DNA of 13,377 nt from Gammaproteobacteria bacterium (GTDB lineage: Bacteria > Pseudomonadota > Gammaproteobacteria > JAJDOJ01): positions 1-13,377 of the forward strand of contig JALVEU010000115.1 in NCBI GenBank assembly GCA_027030565.1, read 5' to 3'. Position numbers and translations under genes: made by a program. How positions within the stretch are numbered: position 1 is the first letter of the stretch; the number at the start of each line of letters is the position of its first letter. The notes beneath the pieces were generated by a model that was given only the letters and a program-made list of their open reading frames with translations, searched no databases and was not told the DNA's origin. This document shows, in pieces, positions 6,502-13,377 of the stretch.

Positions 6502-7233
6502 TCAGTGCACGTCCTTCCAGTACTCCTTCTTGAGGAGGTAGGCGAGCACACCCAGGACGATGAGATACAGCAACACCCAGATGCCGATTTTCTTGCGCTC
6601 AAGCTGTGCGGGCTCGCTCAGGTACACCATGAAGTTTACCAGGTCGGCCACGACCCTGTCGTACGCCTCCGGCGTCAGCAACCCCGAACCTTCGACCAGC
6701 TCCAGCGCCTCGATCTCGTGCTTGCCCTCCTCGCTCTCCTTGTAGACCGGCTTCTGCCAGCCCTGCAGCCGCCACAGCACATGGGGCATGGAGGCGTTGT
6801 GCAGAACACGGTTGTTGACACCGAAGGGGCGCGTGTCGTCGAGGTAGAAGCTGCGCAGGTAGGTATAGAGGTAGTCCGCCCCCTTGGCCCGCGCGATGAG
6901 CGTGAGGTCGGGCGGGGCACTGCCGAACCATTCGGTGGCGTCCGAGGCGAGCATGGTGGTCTTCATGTGGTCGCGGATCTTGGCGTCGGTGAAGATCAAG
7001 TACTTCTCCACCAGCTCGGTCGACAGACCCAGATCCTGCGCCACCCGGATGAAGCGTGCGTGCTCGGCACTGTGGCAGGTGAGGCAATAGTTGACGAAGA
7101 ACTTGGCCCCGCGCTGCAGCGACGCCGTATTGGACACATCCACCGGGGCCGCGTCCAGGTGCACCCCAGGCCCGCTGGCCCACACCCCGGAGACCGAGGT
7201 CAACAAGAACAATCCCAGAATCCAATGCTTCAT
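6502..7233 (-). CDS. petC: Cytochrome c1 subunit of the bc1 complex
   Basis: The protein carries the c-type heme of ubiquinol-cytochrome c reductase and passes electrons from the Rieske centre to soluble cytochrome c. A Sec signal peptide (1-20, WASGPG cleavage region) precedes the heme site CLTCH (Cys50, Cys53, His54) and the second ligand Met149 in NASMPHVLW. A C-terminal helix (about 216-234) anchors it, with basic residues KKEYWK on the cytoplasmic side. The 243-residue length is standard. The start ATG 7233 overlaps the petB stop as ATGA and has GGAGAGG upstream. It is the third gene of the petABC unit. Confidence 0.97.
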   Translation of the reverse strand: MKHWILGLFLLTSVSGVWASGPGVHLDAAPVDVSNTASLQRGAKFFVNYCLTCHSAEHARFIRVAQDLGLSTELVEKYLIFTDAKIRDHMKTTMLASDATEWFGSAPPDLTLIARAKGADYLYTYLRSFYLDDTRPFGVNNRVLHNASMPHVLWRLQGWQKPVYKESEEGKHEIEALELVEGSGLLTPEAYDRVVADLVNFMVYLSEPAQLERKKIGIWVLLYLIVLGVLAYLLKKEYWKDVH

Positions 7234-8627
7234 GTCGTAACCCTCTCCGGTACTTCACCGTCTTTGGCCAGGGCTGGGGCGAACTGTGGGCCCAGGAACA
7301 TCAGCGCGATGTAGGCCGCAGGGAGCAGCCAGGCGCCCAGGATCAGACCCGCGTTCCCCGCACCGATCCGGCTCAGGTCGTAGAGGGTGATCACGCCCAA
7401 CAGCACGACGGTCCAGGTCCACCCCGAGCGCGGGCTGCGCGGCCGGCTGGAGAACCAGAGAACGAAGAAGAAGGTGAAATACATCTCGCTGAAGCGCAGG
7501 GCCATTTCACCCAACACCGGCGTGGCGGGCTTGGTCCCCAGATATCCCAGCACCACGAAGACCGCGGCGAAGATCAACAGGTTGGCGCGGTGCAGCGCGC
7601 TGCGATAGCGCCACGACTTGATCGGATGCCGGTCGATCCATGGGAGCAGGAACAGGGCCACGATGGCCAGCCCCATGGCGATGACACCGCCGAACGGATT
7701 GGGCACCGCGCGCAGGACCGTATAGAACGGGGTGAAGTACCACACCGGCGCGATGTGTTCCGGGGTCTTCAGGGGATTGGCCGGCTCGAAGTTGGCGTGT
7801 TCGAGGAAGTACCCGCCCATCTCCGGTGCATAGAACACCACCAGCGAAAAGATGAACAGGAACACCACCACCCCGACGATGTCCTTGACCGTGTAATACG
7901 GGTGGAAGGGGATCCCATCGAGCGGAATGCCCTTGGCGTCCTTCTTTTTCTTGATCTCCACCCCGTCGGGATTGTTGGAACCCACCTCGTGCAGGGCCAT
8001 GATGTGGCCGATCACCAGGAACACCAGCACCAGGGGCACGGCGATGACGTGCAGGGCGAAGAAGCGGTTCAAGGTCGCGTCCGAGACCACGTAATCGCCG
8101 CGGATCCAGATGGCCAGGTCCTGGCCGAAGCCTGGGATGGCCCCGAACAGGTTCACGATCACCTGCGCCCCCCAATAGGACATCTGTCCCCAGGGCAGCA
8201 GATAGCCCATGAAGGCCTCTGCCATGAGGGCCACGTAGATGACCATGCCGAACAGCCAGATGAGCTCGCGCGGGGTCTTGAACGAGCCATAGATGAGCCC
8301 GCGGAACATGTGCAGGTACACCACGATGAAGAACGAGGAGGCGCCCGTGGAATGCATGTACCGGATCAGCCAGCCCCAGTCCACGTCACGCATGATGTAC
8401 TCCACCGAGGCGAAGGCCTTCTCCGCGTCGGGCTTGTAATGCATGGTGAGGAAGATCCCGGTGACGATCTGGATCACCAGCACCAGGAGTGCAAGGGAAC
8501 CGAAGAAGTACCAGAAATTGAAGTTCTTCGGCGCGTAGTACTCGGACAGATGCTCCCTCCACAGCTTGGTCAGCGGGAAGCGGGCATCGACCCACTCGAG
8601 AAGTCCGGTCATCATCCTGCCCATCAC
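7230..8627 (-). CDS. petB: Cytochrome b subunit of the bc1 complex
   Basis: This multi-pass membrane subunit holds both b hemes and the Qo and Qi quinone sites. Heme ligands are His92 and His106 in helix B (YMHSTGASSFFIVVYLHMFRG), and His193 and His208 in helix D (LHVIAVPLVLVFLVIGHIM). The 465 residues include the usual C-terminal helices. The Qo motif reads PVWY (294-297) instead of PEWY, and the helix D ligands are 15 apart instead of the 14 of Rhodobacter-type cytochrome b. The frame begins at GTG 8627, which overlaps the petA stop as GTGA. ATG 8624 is one codon later and equally plausible; both follow a GGAGGGGG site. Confidence 0.97.
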   Translation of the reverse strand: MMGRMMTGLLEWVDARFPLTKLWREHLSEYYAPKNFNFWYFFGSLALLVLVIQIVTGIFLTMHYKPDAEKAFASVEYIMRDVDWGWLIRYMHSTGASSFFIVVYLHMFRGLIYGSFKTPRELIWLFGMVIYVALMAEAFMGYLLPWGQMSYWGAQVIVNLFGAIPGFGQDLAIWIRGDYVVSDATLNRFFALHVIAVPLVLVFLVIGHIMALHEVGSNNPDGVEIKKKKDAKGIPLDGIPFHPYYTVKDIVGVVVFLFIFSLVVFYAPEMGGYFLEHANFEPANPLKTPEHIAPVWYFTPFYTVLRAVPNPFGGVIAMGLAIVALFLLPWIDRHPIKSWRYRSALHRANLLIFAAVFVVLGYLGTKPATPVLGEMALRFSEMYFTFFFVLWFSSRPRSPRSGWTWTVVLLGVITLYDLSRIGAGNAGLILGAWLLPAAYIALMFLGPQFAPALAKDGEVPERVTT

Positions 8628-9223
8628 GCAGCCCCCTCCGGTGCTTCACCAACCAGAATGCGCTTGTCGCTGACGTAGCGATACGGCGGCACCTCCAGAT
8701 TGGTGGGTGCCGGTACGCCTTTGTACACCCGACCCGCCAGGTCGAAACGCGAGCCGTGACAGGGGCAGAAGAAGCCGCCCAGCCAGTCGGGCCCCAGGTC
8801 CTCCGGGGCCACCTCCGGACGATACGTGGGTGAACAACCCAGATGGGTGCAGATGCCGATGAGGACCAAGTATTCGGGCTTGATGGAACGCCAGCGGTTG
8901 CGGGCGAACGGCGGGGTCTGGGAGACGACCTCGGAGTCGGGGTCGCGCAGCTTGTCGTCGAGCTTCTCGAGGTTCTTCAGCATCTCTTCAGTGCGGTAGA
9001 CGATCCAGACCGGCTTGCCACGCCATTTGACACGGACCAGCTGGCCGGGCTCGATGGGCTCCAGATCGACCTCCACGGGGGCGCCGGCCGCCTGCGCCCG
9101 CACACTGGGACGCATGGAGGCCAGGAACGGCCACACCGCGGCGACCGCCCCGGCGGCACCGACCACGCTCACCGCCGTGGTCAGCACTCGGCGACGACGC
9201 GGATCTACGCCTTGCTCAGCCAT
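8624..9223 (-). CDS. petA: Rieske iron-sulfur subunit of the bc1 complex
   Basis: The protein takes the first electron from ubiquinol at Qo and moves it to cytochrome c1. The N-terminus DPRRRRVLTTAVSVVGAAGA is a twin-arginine signal that stays as the membrane anchor. The [2Fe-2S] site is CTHLGC (Cys125, His127, Cys130) and CPCHGS (Cys153, Cys155, His156); Cys130 and Cys155 are the expected disulfide pair. The 199 residues are the normal length. The start ATG 9223 has AGGAG nine bases upstream. It is first in petABC, and its stop overlaps the petB start. Confidence 0.98.
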   Translation of the reverse strand: MAEQGVDPRRRRVLTTAVSVVGAAGAVAAVWPFLASMRPSVRAQAAGAPVEVDLEPIEPGQLVRVKWRGKPVWIVYRTEEMLKNLEKLDDKLRDPDSEVVSQTPPFARNRWRSIKPEYLVLIGICTHLGCSPTYRPEVAPEDLGPDWLGGFFCPCHGSRFDLAGRVYKGVPAPTNLEVPPYRYVSDKRILVGEAPEGAA

Positions 9224-9590
9224 GGTTCATCACTCCTGAAACGATGCGCATAGACACCCCGCACCACCTCGGGTGGCGCGGTCTGAAATCCGGTTGACAG
9301 AGCATTGGAACCTCTGGCGGTCGGGTCTGCCGCTGCCACAGCGCCGCAGGAGATGGACCGCCGGGGGAAGTGCCGGCAAAAAAAGGCCGCATCGGATGTG
9401 CGGCGATCAGATTCCTTCCCCCATCTATTCCCCGCCCCGCAAAGCCCTAAAAGCATGGCTGATGGAGTGGGAAATCGTCAACTGCCCCAAAAGGGGAACC
9501 CTGCGGCCATGGAGCGCGGTACGCCACGGCCCGGAAGGACGTGCACGGCGGCGGAGCGCCGGGGAGACCACCAGGGGTGGGTGGAGATGC
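9224..9590. other. Gene-free spacer between nif3-family gene and petA
   Basis: This 367-base stretch holds the minus-strand terminator at 9378-9404 and, between that and 9223, presumably the petABC promoter. No convincing -35/-10 pair for petA was found. A small perfect hairpin CCCC-AAAA-GGGG lies at 9485-9496. No open frame here looks like protein. Confidence 0.6.
9378..9404 (-). terminator. Rho-independent terminator, likely of the nif3-family gene
   Basis: On the minus strand GCCGCA and TGCGGC (plus positions 9399-9404 and 9386-9391) pair around a 7-base loop, then C and seven T (complement of 9378-9384). It lies 187 bases after the nif3-family stop and upstream of petA, so it separates the two units. 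Confidence 0.85.
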
Positions 9591-10349
9591 TCAAACCGGG
9601 TTGGGCACGTCCACGAACTCGAATTCGATCCCGAAGTCGGCCTGGAGCCGTGCGCCGAGGGCCTGGACCCCGTAGCGTTCGGTGGCATGATGCCCGGCGG
9701 CGAAGTAATGGATGCCGGCCTCGCGGGCGGTGTGCACGGTGGGTTCGGAGATCTCGCCGCTGAGATACGCGTCCGCCCCCCGCTCCACCGCCAGACCGAT
9801 GAATCCCTGGGCCGCCCCGGTGCACCAGGCGATGCTGCGGATGGTCTGTCCGCCCCCGTCGATCCACAGCGGCGCGCGCTGCAGGACCTCCTCGATGCGG
9901 CGCGCGAACGCAGTCGGGGCCAGGGGTGGATCCAGCGTGCCGTACAGGCCCTTATCCGGCCCGCCGTCCGGTGCCAGACCACCCGTGACCGACAGTCCCA
10001 GACGCCTGGCGAGCTGAACGTTGTTCCCGAACTCCGGGTGAAAGTCCAGCGGCAGGTGATAGGCGAACAGGCTCACCCCTTCGGCGAGCAGGAGGCGCAG
10101 CCGCGCGGCCTTCAGGCCCACCACCCGCGGATCCTCTCCCTTCCAGAAATATCCATGGTGCACGAGGATGGCGTCGGCGTGTGCGGCCACGGCCGCCTCG
10201 ATCAAGGCCCGGCAGGCGGTCACGCCACCGACCATGCGTCGCACCTGTGGCCTGCCCTCGACCTGGAGGCCGTTCGGGCAATAGTCCTCGTAGCGCCGCA
10301 CCTCGAGCAATTCGTCCAGATAGTGCGCAAGCTCCTGCAGTGCCGCCAT
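9591..10349 (-). CDS. Nif3/YbgI-family dinuclear metal protein
   Basis: From ATG 10349 the protein has 252 residues and both halves of the Nif3/YbgI fold. The metal ligands of E. coli YbgI are all present: His64-His65 in ILVHHGYFWKGE, Asp102 in YHLPLDFHP, and His220 and Glu224 in GHHATERYGVQAL. Relatives are labelled GTP cyclohydrolase 1 type 2 or metal-binding hydrolases; the physiological reaction is unsettled. The frame extends to ATG 10367, but the GGGGAGG site at 10359-10365 overlaps that codon and is correctly spaced for ATG 10349, where family similarity also starts. It is divergent from algW with a 60-base gap. Confidence 0.95.
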   Translation of the reverse strand: MAALQELAHYLDELLEVRRYEDYCPNGLQVEGRPQVRRMVGGVTACRALIEAAVAAHADAILVHHGYFWKGEDPRVVGLKAARLRLLLAEGVSLFAYHLPLDFHPEFGNNVQLARRLGLSVTGGLAPDGGPDKGLYGTLDPPLAPTAFARRIEEVLQRAPLWIDGGGQTIRSIAWCTGAAQGFIGLAVERGADAYLSGEISEPTVHTAREAGIHYFAAGHHATERYGVQALGARLQADFGIEFEFVDVPNPV

Positions 10350-10409
10350 ACGCGCCTGCCTCCCCATTGCGGTGACGCCCCGTCTTCGCGCATGGTAGGG
10401 TAAGCGGAC

Positions 10410-11582
10410 ATGGATTCCCTCTCAATTTTCAGTTTCTGGATCCGTGTCGCCCTCACCGGGCTGGTCGCCGCACTGGTCGTGCTCTGGATCTTGCCCGAGG
10501 AAGAGGCCCCGCTTCGCCCGGTGGTGGAGGTCCACGCCGCCGCTGCACCCGCGCCCACCCCTCCGCCGGCCCCGGCCACCTACGCACCGGCCGTGGAGCG
10601 CGCGGCGCCGGCCGTGGTGAACGTGTTCACCAGCAAGACGGTCTCCAGACGCCATCCCCTCTATGAACAGCCCATGTACCGGCAGTTCTTCGGCAACGGG
10701 CTGCGCGAGATTCCCGAACGGACCCAGAACAGCCTCGGCTCAGGGGTGATCTTCAGCCCGCACGGCTACGTGCTCACCAACAATCACGTCATCGACGGCG
10801 CCGATGCCATCCGCGTCCTCCTGGACGACGGGCGGGTACTCGAGGCCGAGGTGGTGGGTGCAGACGAGGAAACCGACCTGGCCGTACTCAAGGTCCCCCA
10901 CGAAGGCCTGCCCAGCATCGTGGTGGGCGATTCGGAGCATCTGCGGGTCGGCGACGTGGTGCTGGCGATCGGCAACCCGTTCGGCGTGGGCAAGACGGTC
11001 ACCCAGGGCATCGTCAGCGCCACGGGCCGCACCCACATGGGCATCAGCGCCATCGAGAACTTTATCCAGACCGACGCCGCCATCAATCCCGGCAACTCGG
11101 GTGGCGCCCTCATCAACGCCAAGGGCGAACTGGTGGGCATCAACACGGCCATCTATTCCAGCGCCGGCGGGTCCAACGGGGTGGGTTTCGCCATCCCCTC
11201 GCACCTGGCCCTTCAAGTGATGAAGGACATCGTCGAACACGGACGCGTCATCCGTGGCTGGCTCGGTGTGCAGGGCCGCCAGGTCAACCGGCGGGATGCG
11301 CGGCTCAACCGGATGCAGAAACCCCGGGGCGTGCTCATCACGGAAGTGGTCGCCGGGAGCCCCGCGGCACGCGCCGGCATCCGACCCGGGGACCTGCTGC
11401 TGTCCATCGACGGTGAGCCGGTCTCCGACGCGCTGGACGCCTTCCAGCGTATCGCCCGCCACAAACCGGGCGACCGCATCGAAATCGAGGGTGTACGTGC
11501 AGGCACCCCGGTGCGCTGGCGGGTCACGGTGGCCGAACGCCCCAAGTTCCGGTCCGCCCCACCGGTGGCCAGCCGTCGCTGA
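10410..11582 (+). CDS. algW: Membrane-anchored periplasmic serine protease, DegS/AlgW family
   Basis: This HtrA-type protease senses misfolded outer-membrane proteins and makes the first cut in the anti-sigma factor (RseA/MucA), releasing the envelope stress sigma factor. An N-terminal anchor (about 9-28) is followed by an Ala/Pro-rich linker (41-60). The trypsin-like domain has His126 (LTNNHVIDGA), Asp156 (EETDLAVLKV) and Ser230 (NPGNSGGALIN). A single PDZ domain (about 283-375, GWLGVQGR to VRWRVTV) marks DegS/AlgW rather than DegP/DegQ, which have two. The 390-residue length matches AlgW. Position beside nif3-petABC-sspAB also matches Pseudomonas algW. No strong ribosome site is seen before ATG 10410. 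Confidence 0.94.
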   Translation: MDSLSIFSFWIRVALTGLVAALVVLWILPEEEAPLRPVVEVHAAAAPAPTPPPAPATYAPAVERAAPAVVNVFTSKTVSRRHPLYEQPMYRQFFGNGLREIPERTQNSLGSGVIFSPHGYVLTNNHVIDGADAIRVLLDDGRVLEAEVVGADEETDLAVLKVPHEGLPSIVVGDSEHLRVGDVVLAIGNPFGVGKTVTQGIVSATGRTHMGISAIENFIQTDAAINPGNSGGALINAKGELVGINTAIYSSAGGSNGVGFAIPSHLALQVMKDIVEHGRVIRGWLGVQGRQVNRRDARLNRMQKPRGVLITEVVAGSPAARAGIRPGDLLLSIDGEPVSDALDAFQRIARHKPGDRIEIEGVRAGTPVRWRVTVAERPKFRSAPPVASRR

Positions 11583-11703
11583 AACCGCCGAGGAGGCGAC
11601 GCACGACCTGCCCGGCCAGCACCGACGTCCGGATTTGACCGGGCGCTCGGAAAGCAGTACCGTACCCGGCAAAAAAATGCGTCGAATCGGGCCATAACAA
11701 GAA

Positions 11704-11728
11704 CAAGTTGACGATTTCCACCAACTTG
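11704..11728 (+). repeat. Perfect 7-base hairpin in the mepM leader
   Basis: CAAGTTG (11704-11710) pairs with CAACTTG (11722-11728) around an 11-base loop. The last base of the stem touches the mepM ribosome site GGGGAG (11728-11733). It could influence mepM translation. The rest of the 159-base algW-mepM gap shows no clear promoter or terminator. Confidence 0.45.
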
Positions 11729-11741
11729 GGGAGCCCCACGC

Positions 11742-12980
11742 ATGTGTAAGCCCACCCACCCCCTCGCCATGCTGTGGATCACGGTGGCCGTGCTCGCGTT
11801 CTGGCATGCCGCCCGCACCGAGGAGATCCCGGCCGAGCTGGCCGACGAGATGACGGAGAGCGAGCCCCCAGCGCCGACCCCCGTACAGGCTGTCGAGGTG
11901 GTGGTGCGCCGTGGCGACACCCTCTCGGCCATCTTCAAGCGTTCCGGCCTGAAGACCTCGGCCACCCGTCTGGTCCGCTCCTCCGACGCCGCCGGCCGGC
12001 TCGCCGCCCTGCAGCCCGGGGACATGCTGCGCATCCTGGTCAACGGCGACGAGATGGAACGGCTGGAGTACGATCCCGATCCGCTGCGCCGCCTCGTGGT
12101 GCGCCGGGACGGCGCGGGGTACGCGGCACGGTGGGAACACCGCCCTGCCCAGAAACAGACCTTCGTGGCCAGCGGCACCATCACCCACTCGTTGTACCGG
12201 GACGGGAAGGCCGCGGGTCTGCCCGACTCGATCCTCGCGGAGCTGACCCGGCTGTTTGGCTGGGACATCGACTTCTCGCGCGATCTACGCGCAGGCGATA
12301 CATTCACCGTCGTCTACGAGCAACATTGGCGTGACGAACGCAAGCTCGCCGACGGCCCCATCCTCGCCGCGGAATTCACCAACCGCGGGCACAGCTTCCG
12401 GGCCTTCCGCTACACCACACGGGACGGCAGGACGGCCTACTTCACGGAGCAGGGCGAGCCCGTGCAGAAGCAGTTCAGCCGCAACCCGGTGGACATGGCC
12501 CGCATCAGTTCGCGGTTCAGCCTGAAGCGCTGGCACCCGGTGCTGCACCGGTTCCGCGCCCACAAGGGCGTGGACTACGCCGCTCCGACCGGCACCCCGG
12601 TGCGCGCCACGGGCGACGGGCAGGTCATCTACAAGGGCCGCAAGGGCGGCTATGGACGCACGGTGATCCTTCAACATGGCAAACGCTATACCACGCTGTA
12701 CGCCCATCTGTCGCGCTACGCGCGAGGGCTGCGCGTGGGCAACCGGGTCCGCCAAGGGCAGGTGATCGGCTACATCGGCAGCTCGGGGCTCGCCACCGGC
12801 CCCCATCTGCACTACGAGTTCCGGATCGATGGCCGACACCATGACCCGCTCAAGGTGGCGGCGCGGCGTGGCGATCCCTTGCCGCAGGCGGAGCTGCGCC
12901 GTTTCCGGGCCCACATCCAACCCCTGCGGGCCGAGCTCGAGACGCATCGGCACGTGCATCTGGCCCGCTCTGGAGACTGA
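11742..12980 (+). CDS. mepM: Murein DD-endopeptidase, M23 family (MepM-like)
   Basis: The protein cleaves peptide cross-links in peptidoglycan so that new strands can be inserted. The 412 residues begin with a membrane anchor (about 8-24). A LysM/OapA-like domain follows (VEVVVRRGDTLSAIFKRSGL, 51-70), then a Csd3-type second domain, and the M23 LytM domain (about 255-375). Zinc and catalytic residues are present: His274 and Asp278 in HKGVDYA, His322 in LYAHLS, and His355 and His357 in GPHLHYEF. ATG 11742 has GGGGAG eight bases upstream. It is followed directly by anmK, the usual partner, separated only by its own stop codon and a few bases. Confidence 0.95.
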   Translation: MCKPTHPLAMLWITVAVLAFWHAARTEEIPAELADEMTESEPPAPTPVQAVEVVVRRGDTLSAIFKRSGLKTSATRLVRSSDAAGRLAALQPGDMLRILVNGDEMERLEYDPDPLRRLVVRRDGAGYAARWEHRPAQKQTFVASGTITHSLYRDGKAAGLPDSILAELTRLFGWDIDFSRDLRAGDTFTVVYEQHWRDERKLADGPILAAEFTNRGHSFRAFRYTTRDGRTAYFTEQGEPVQKQFSRNPVDMARISSRFSLKRWHPVLHRFRAHKGVDYAAPTGTPVRATGDGQVIYKGRKGGYGRTVILQHGKRYTTLYAHLSRYARGLRVGNRVRQGQVIGYIGSSGLATGPHLHYEFRIDGRHHDPLKVAARRGDPLPQAELRRFRAHIQPLRAELETHRHVHLARSGD

Positions 12981-12983
12981 GTC

Positions 12984-13377
12984 CTGACGGTCCCTTCAGG
13001 GGCACGGGAGTCCGCGGCGCTGTACCTGGGCCTGTTGTCCGGGACCAGTATGGACGCGGTGGATGCGGCTCTGGTCCGTTTCGCCGTCAGGGAGGCCCCA
13101 CAGCTCGTCGCTGCTGCCGAGACGCCGTTGCCTCAGGATCTGGTCCGACGTACACGCCGGGCCATGCGCGAACCGGTCACGGCCGCCGAGCTGGGTGAGC
13201 TGGACGCCGCCTGGGGCGAGCTGTTCGCCAAGGCGGCCTGTACGCTCCTCCAGGACTCCGGGGTGGCTCCGGAGCAGGTCCGTGCCATCGGCAGTCATGG
13301 CCAGACACTGTGGCACGCGCCCCACGGCCCGCATCCGTTCACCTGGCAGATCGGAGACCCCAACCGCATCGCCCAGC
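12984..13377 (+). CDS. anmK: Anhydro-N-acetylmuramic acid kinase, 3' end outside window
   Basis: AnmK phosphorylates and opens 1,6-anhydro-MurNAc released from peptidoglycan, giving MurNAc 6-phosphate for recycling. The visible frame reads LYLGLLSGTSMDAVDAALVR (the ATP-binding GTSMD entry), later AIGSHGQTLWHAP and FTWQIGDPNRIA, all conserved in the family. No ATG, GTG or TTG precedes LYLGL in frame: the upstream frame is bounded by the mepM TGA at 12978-12980. CTG 12984 is proposed as start because GGAG at 12972-12975 is correctly spaced and it leaves a normal-length N-terminus. TTG 13035 would remove part of the conserved strand. Both genes share one frame, so the start is uncertain although the gene identity is not. 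Confidence 0.85.
   Translation, partial: MTVPSGARESAALYLGLLSGTSMDAVDAALVRFAVREAPQLVAAAETPLPQDLVRRTRRAMREPVTAAELGELDAAWGELFAKAACTLLQDSGVAPEQVRAIGSHGQTLWHAPHGPHPFTWQIGDPNRIAQ

Noticed and set aside
5665..8678. Long plus-strand frames opposite sspA, petC and petB
   Set aside because: They are antisense shadows; the minus-strand genes carry all family motifs.
9293..9298. Perfect TTGACA on the plus strand in the petA upstream region
   Set aside because: No -10 like sequence lies 16-18 bases downstream, and the strand leads only into the nif3-family 3' end.
10740..12188. 482-codon minus-strand open frame
   Set aside because: It is a shadow of algW and mepM in GC-rich DNA; both plus-strand genes have complete catalytic motifs.

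Overview
The window is GC-rich gammaproteobacterial chromosome. The order algW/degS, nif3-family gene, petABC, sspA, sspB is a known gammaproteobacterial arrangement (Pseudomonas has the same genes in this order). Ubiquinol-type bc1 genes, an mepM-anmK pair and a ppsA fit that class. The composition suggests an Ectothiorhodospiraceae/Chromatiales-like organism, but that is inference.

Left part (1-2040): accessory debris. It holds the 5' part of a DUF433 antitoxin-like gene (minus), the tail of an IS3-family transposase broken by a nonsense codon, and a 48-residue remnant of an unknown minus-strand gene with an RN-x3-H motif. The remnant is cut by a decayed IS481-family element. That element is still bounded by CTAG repeats and imperfect terminal inverted repeats, but its transposase has one stop, two frameshifts and an internal deletion removing the middle DDE aspartate. 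A block of perfect inverted repeats follows. The debris ends at the terminator of an initiator tRNA gene (fMet, minus, 2051-2127), which has a clear sigma70 promoter.

Middle part (2282-9223): minus-strand core metabolism. ppsA (phosphoenolpyruvate synthase) stands alone with its own leader. Upstream of it, in transcription order, lies one tightly packed cluster: petA (Rieske), petB (cytochrome b), petC (cytochrome c1), sspA, sspB and a macrodomain ADP-ribose hydrolase gene. Four-base start/stop overlaps join petA/petB, petB/petC and sspB/macro. The bc1 complex passes electrons from ubiquinol to cytochrome c. SspA acts on RNA polymerase and SspB delivers substrates to ClpXP. The macrodomain protein probably removes ADP-ribose or deacetylates O-acetyl-ADP-ribose.

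Right part (9224-13377): a 367-base spacer holds a minus-strand terminator for the nif3-family gene and presumably the petABC promoter. nif3 and algW/degS (periplasmic site-1 protease of the envelope stress response) diverge from a 60-base gap. Then come mepM (M23 endopeptidase) and the start of anmK (anhydro-N-acetylmuramic acid kinase), a peptidoglycan turnover pair. anmK has no ATG, GTG or TTG in frame before its conserved N-terminus.

No CRISPR array, rRNA or obvious new multi-gene defence system was seen. The most unusual points are the anmK start, the macrodomain gene coupled to sspB, and the IS481 relic that dates the decay of the left arm.
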